Below are positions 21,518 to 22,910 of a stretch of DNA of 22,910 nt, one piece after another (position 1 is the stretch's first letter; every line of letters begins with the position of its first letter). The translations under genes were made by a program, and so were the position numbers. The stretch is from REEB85 sp018971455. GTDB taxonomy: Bacteria > Pseudomonadota > Alphaproteobacteria > Acetobacterales > Acetobacteraceae. Under the pieces are notes generated by a model, which saw only the letters and a list, made by a program, of their open reading frames with translations, made no database searches and was not told the DNA's origin. The DNA is taken from positions 1 to 22,910 of the forward strand of contig JAGWNT010000066.1 in NCBI GenBank assembly GCA_028871195.1, written 5' to 3'.

Positions 21518-22590
21518 TGCCGCTGGCCCGGCAGCCGGCCCTGCGCCGTTCGGCGGACGGCCTGCGGGCCCTGGCGGGCGACCTGTTCGCCGCCGCCGGC
21601 ATGGCGGCCGACAAGGCCGCCTGCATGGCCCGCCTGCTGGTGCTGACCGACATGATGGGCCGCCATACGCACGGGCTGGCGCAGGGCGAGGCCTATCTGC
21701 AACAGATCGCCGAAGGCGGCATGACGCGCGACGGCGAGCCGGAGACGGTCCGCGACACCGGCGCCACCATTGTCTGGGATGGCGGCTATCGCCCGGGCCT
21801 CTGGCTGGTGGACCGTGCGATGGCGCTCGGCTTCGAGCGCATTGCCGCCCATGGCGTGGTGACCTTCGCCATTCGCCGCAGCCACCATATCGGCTGCCTC
21901 GCCGCGTTGGCCAGGACGGCGACCGATCGCGGTCTCTACGTCATGCTCGCCTCCTCGGGGCCGCACAGCCGCATCGTCGCGCCCTTTGGCGGCAAGCAGG
22001 CGCTGTTCAGCCCGAACCCTTTCGCCATCGGCTTTCCGACCACGCGGTTTCCCGTGCTGGTCGATATCTGCGCCTCGCTCACGACCGTCTCGATGACCCG
22101 CGAGAAAGCGGCCGCAGGCGCGCAATTCGAACATCCCTGGCTGATGGACGATGCCGGCCGCCCGACCACCGATCCCACGGTGATGGAGCGCGCCGAGAAT
22201 CGCGGCAGCCTGTTGCTGCTAGGCGGCTACGAGGCCGGACACAAGGGATTCGGCCTCGCCCTCATGGTGGAGGCGTTGACGCAGGGTCTCGCCGGATTCG
22301 GCCGCCGCGACGCGCCGACGCGATGGGGCGCCAGCGTCTATATGCAGCTGATCGATCCCGATGCCTTCGCCGGCGCCGCTGCCTTCACCGACCAGATGGA
22401 TTTTCTCGTCGCGCAATGCCACGCAAACCCGCCCATCGATCCGGCGCGTCCCGTGCGGCTGCCGGGCGAGCAGGCATCCCGGAACATCGCGGCGGCCGAG
22501 CATGATGGCGTCACCGTCGCCGCCGCCACCGCCGACACGCTGCGCCGCTGGGCGCACCGGCTCGGCGTCGACGCCGCGATTCTCGACTGA
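21517..22590 (+). CDS. Malate/L-lactate dehydrogenase type 2 family (LDH2) oxidoreductase
   Basis: This 357-residue NAD(P)-dependent oxidoreductase is of the LDH2/MDH2 family, whose members reduce or oxidise 2-oxo and 2-hydroxy acids (malate, ureidoglycolate, 2,3-diketogulonate and others). Recognisable segments are GRHTHGL (48-54), SHHIGCLAAL (122-131) containing the catalytic His region, SPNPFAIGFPT, and LGGYEAGHKGFGLALMVEAL. The usual SNHFG is SHHIG here. The ATG at 21517 shares one base with the upstream TGA, and a GTG stands directly before it at 21514. Tight coupling to the aldolase-like gene suggests it handles a 2-oxo acid product or precursor of the same pathway. Substrate unknown. 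Confidence 0.9.
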   Translation: MPLARQPALRRSADGLRALAGDLFAAAGMAADKAACMARLLVLTDMMGRHTHGLAQGEAYLQQIAEGGMTRDGEPETVRDTGATIVWDGGYRPGLWLVDRAMALGFERIAAHGVVTFAIRRSHHIGCLAALARTATDRGLYVMLASSGPHSRIVAPFGGKQALFSPNPFAIGFPTTRFPVLVDICASLTTVSMTREKAAAGAQFEHPWLMDDAGRPTTDPTVMERAENRGSLLLLGGYEAGHKGFGLALMVEALTQGLAGFGRRDAPTRWGASVYMQLIDPDAFAGAAAFTDQMDFLVAQCHANPPIDPARPVRLPGEQASRNIAAAEHDGVTVAAATADTLRRWAHRLGVDAAILD

Positions 22591-22661
22591 CCATCGCCCG
22601 TGTCCCGGACGCACCAACCGCATGCCGGCAGCCCTGCCGGCCGGAACAAGCAGAGGAAGAG

Positions 22662-22910
22662 ATGATGTCCAAAAGCAACGAAACCCCGGAGCCTGCCGCG
22701 AGGCCGGCGATGACGACCCGCCGCTTTGCCCTCCAGACCGGCCTCGCCCTGGCCGCCCTGCCCGCGGCGGCGCTGACCGCGCGCGGCGCGCAGGCGCAGA
22801 CCCGGCCGGTGACGAAAGTGCTGGATTTCCAGACCTCGGCCGATATCGCGAAGGCCGAGCAGGAAGGTGCCGTCGTCTTCTACACCCATGACAGCGAGAC
22901 GGCCGCGGCC
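22662..22910 (+). CDS. ABC-type solute-binding protein with Tat-like signal, cut by window end
   Basis: Only the first 83 codons are in the window. After a short charged lead there is a twin-arginine signal, TTRRFALQTGLALAALPAAA, ending near ARGAQAQT (residues 41-48), so the mature protein is periplasmic. The mature start, AKAEQEGAVVFYTHDSETAA, matches the beta-1 region of ABC family 1 solute-binding proteins (iron, thiamine or polyamine-type fold). AGAGGAAGAG precedes the two adjacent ATGs at 22662 and 22665. It follows the LDH2 gene by 71 bp in the same direction and probably supplies the substrate for this module, with permease genes expected beyond the window. The family call is moderate because most of the protein is missing. 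Confidence 0.75.
   Translation, partial: MMSKSNETPEPAARPAMTTRRFALQTGLALAALPAAALTARGAQAQTRPVTKVLDFQTSADIAKAEQEGAVVFYTHDSETAAA

Noticed and set aside
1..22910. CRISPR arrays, insertion sequences, tRNA or rRNA genes, phage or toxin-antitoxin genes
   Set aside because: No regular repeats, transposase motifs, terminal inverted repeats or RNA gene signatures were seen on reading both strands.

Overview
This is a high-GC chromosomal segment whose gene families, codon use and gene order point to an alphaproteobacterium (Rhizobiales or Rhodospirillales type). The signs are TRAP transporters, a FixK/FNR-type box, the oxygen-independent ubiquinone genes ubiT-ubiU-ubiV, and sugar-acid catabolic operons with very short or overlapping junctions. 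No rRNA, tRNA, CRISPR, insertion sequence or phage gene was seen. Three functional blocks can be read.

Block 1 (1-9304) is a catabolic operon. A LysR-type regulator, truncated by the window edge, reads leftward. Diverging from it are a short-chain dehydrogenase, a two-subunit transketolase, a beta-hydroxyacid dehydrogenase (HIBADH family), a TRAP solute-binding protein, a fused TRAP DctQM permease and a full-length transketolase. Several junctions overlap by 4 bp. There is no sugar kinase or isomerase. By hand alignment, both transketolases have lost residues that bind the sugar phosphate or substrate in classical enzymes. This suggests ketol chemistry on a non-phosphorylated substrate, possibly a keto sugar acid brought in by the TRAP system. 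This is the best candidate in the window for an undescribed pathway.

Block 2 (9305-18186) looks like a low-oxygen and stress island. The rightward arm encodes a three-BON-domain protein, a Pfk-2 type phosphofructokinase, an AMP phosphorylase-like protein, a flavin reductase-like protein and an FtsH protease. It lies downstream of a FixK-type box with a suitably placed -10 element. Converging on it is ubiT-ubiU-ubiV, with a perfect TTGAT-N4-ATCAA FNR box upstream of ubiT. UbiV keeps all four iron-sulfur ligands. UbiU has glycine where E. coli has its first cluster cysteine.

Block 3 (18229-22910) is a second sugar-acid module. A GntR/FCD regulator diverges from an IlvD/Edd dehydratase, an RraA-like aldolase-type protein, a type-2 malate/lactate dehydrogenase and a solute-binding protein cut by the window end. 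The divergent promoter region holds an 18-bp perfect palindrome, the probable GntR operator. The likely route is sugar acid to 2-keto-3-deoxy acid, followed by aldol cleavage and a redox step. The substrate cannot be fixed from sequence alone.
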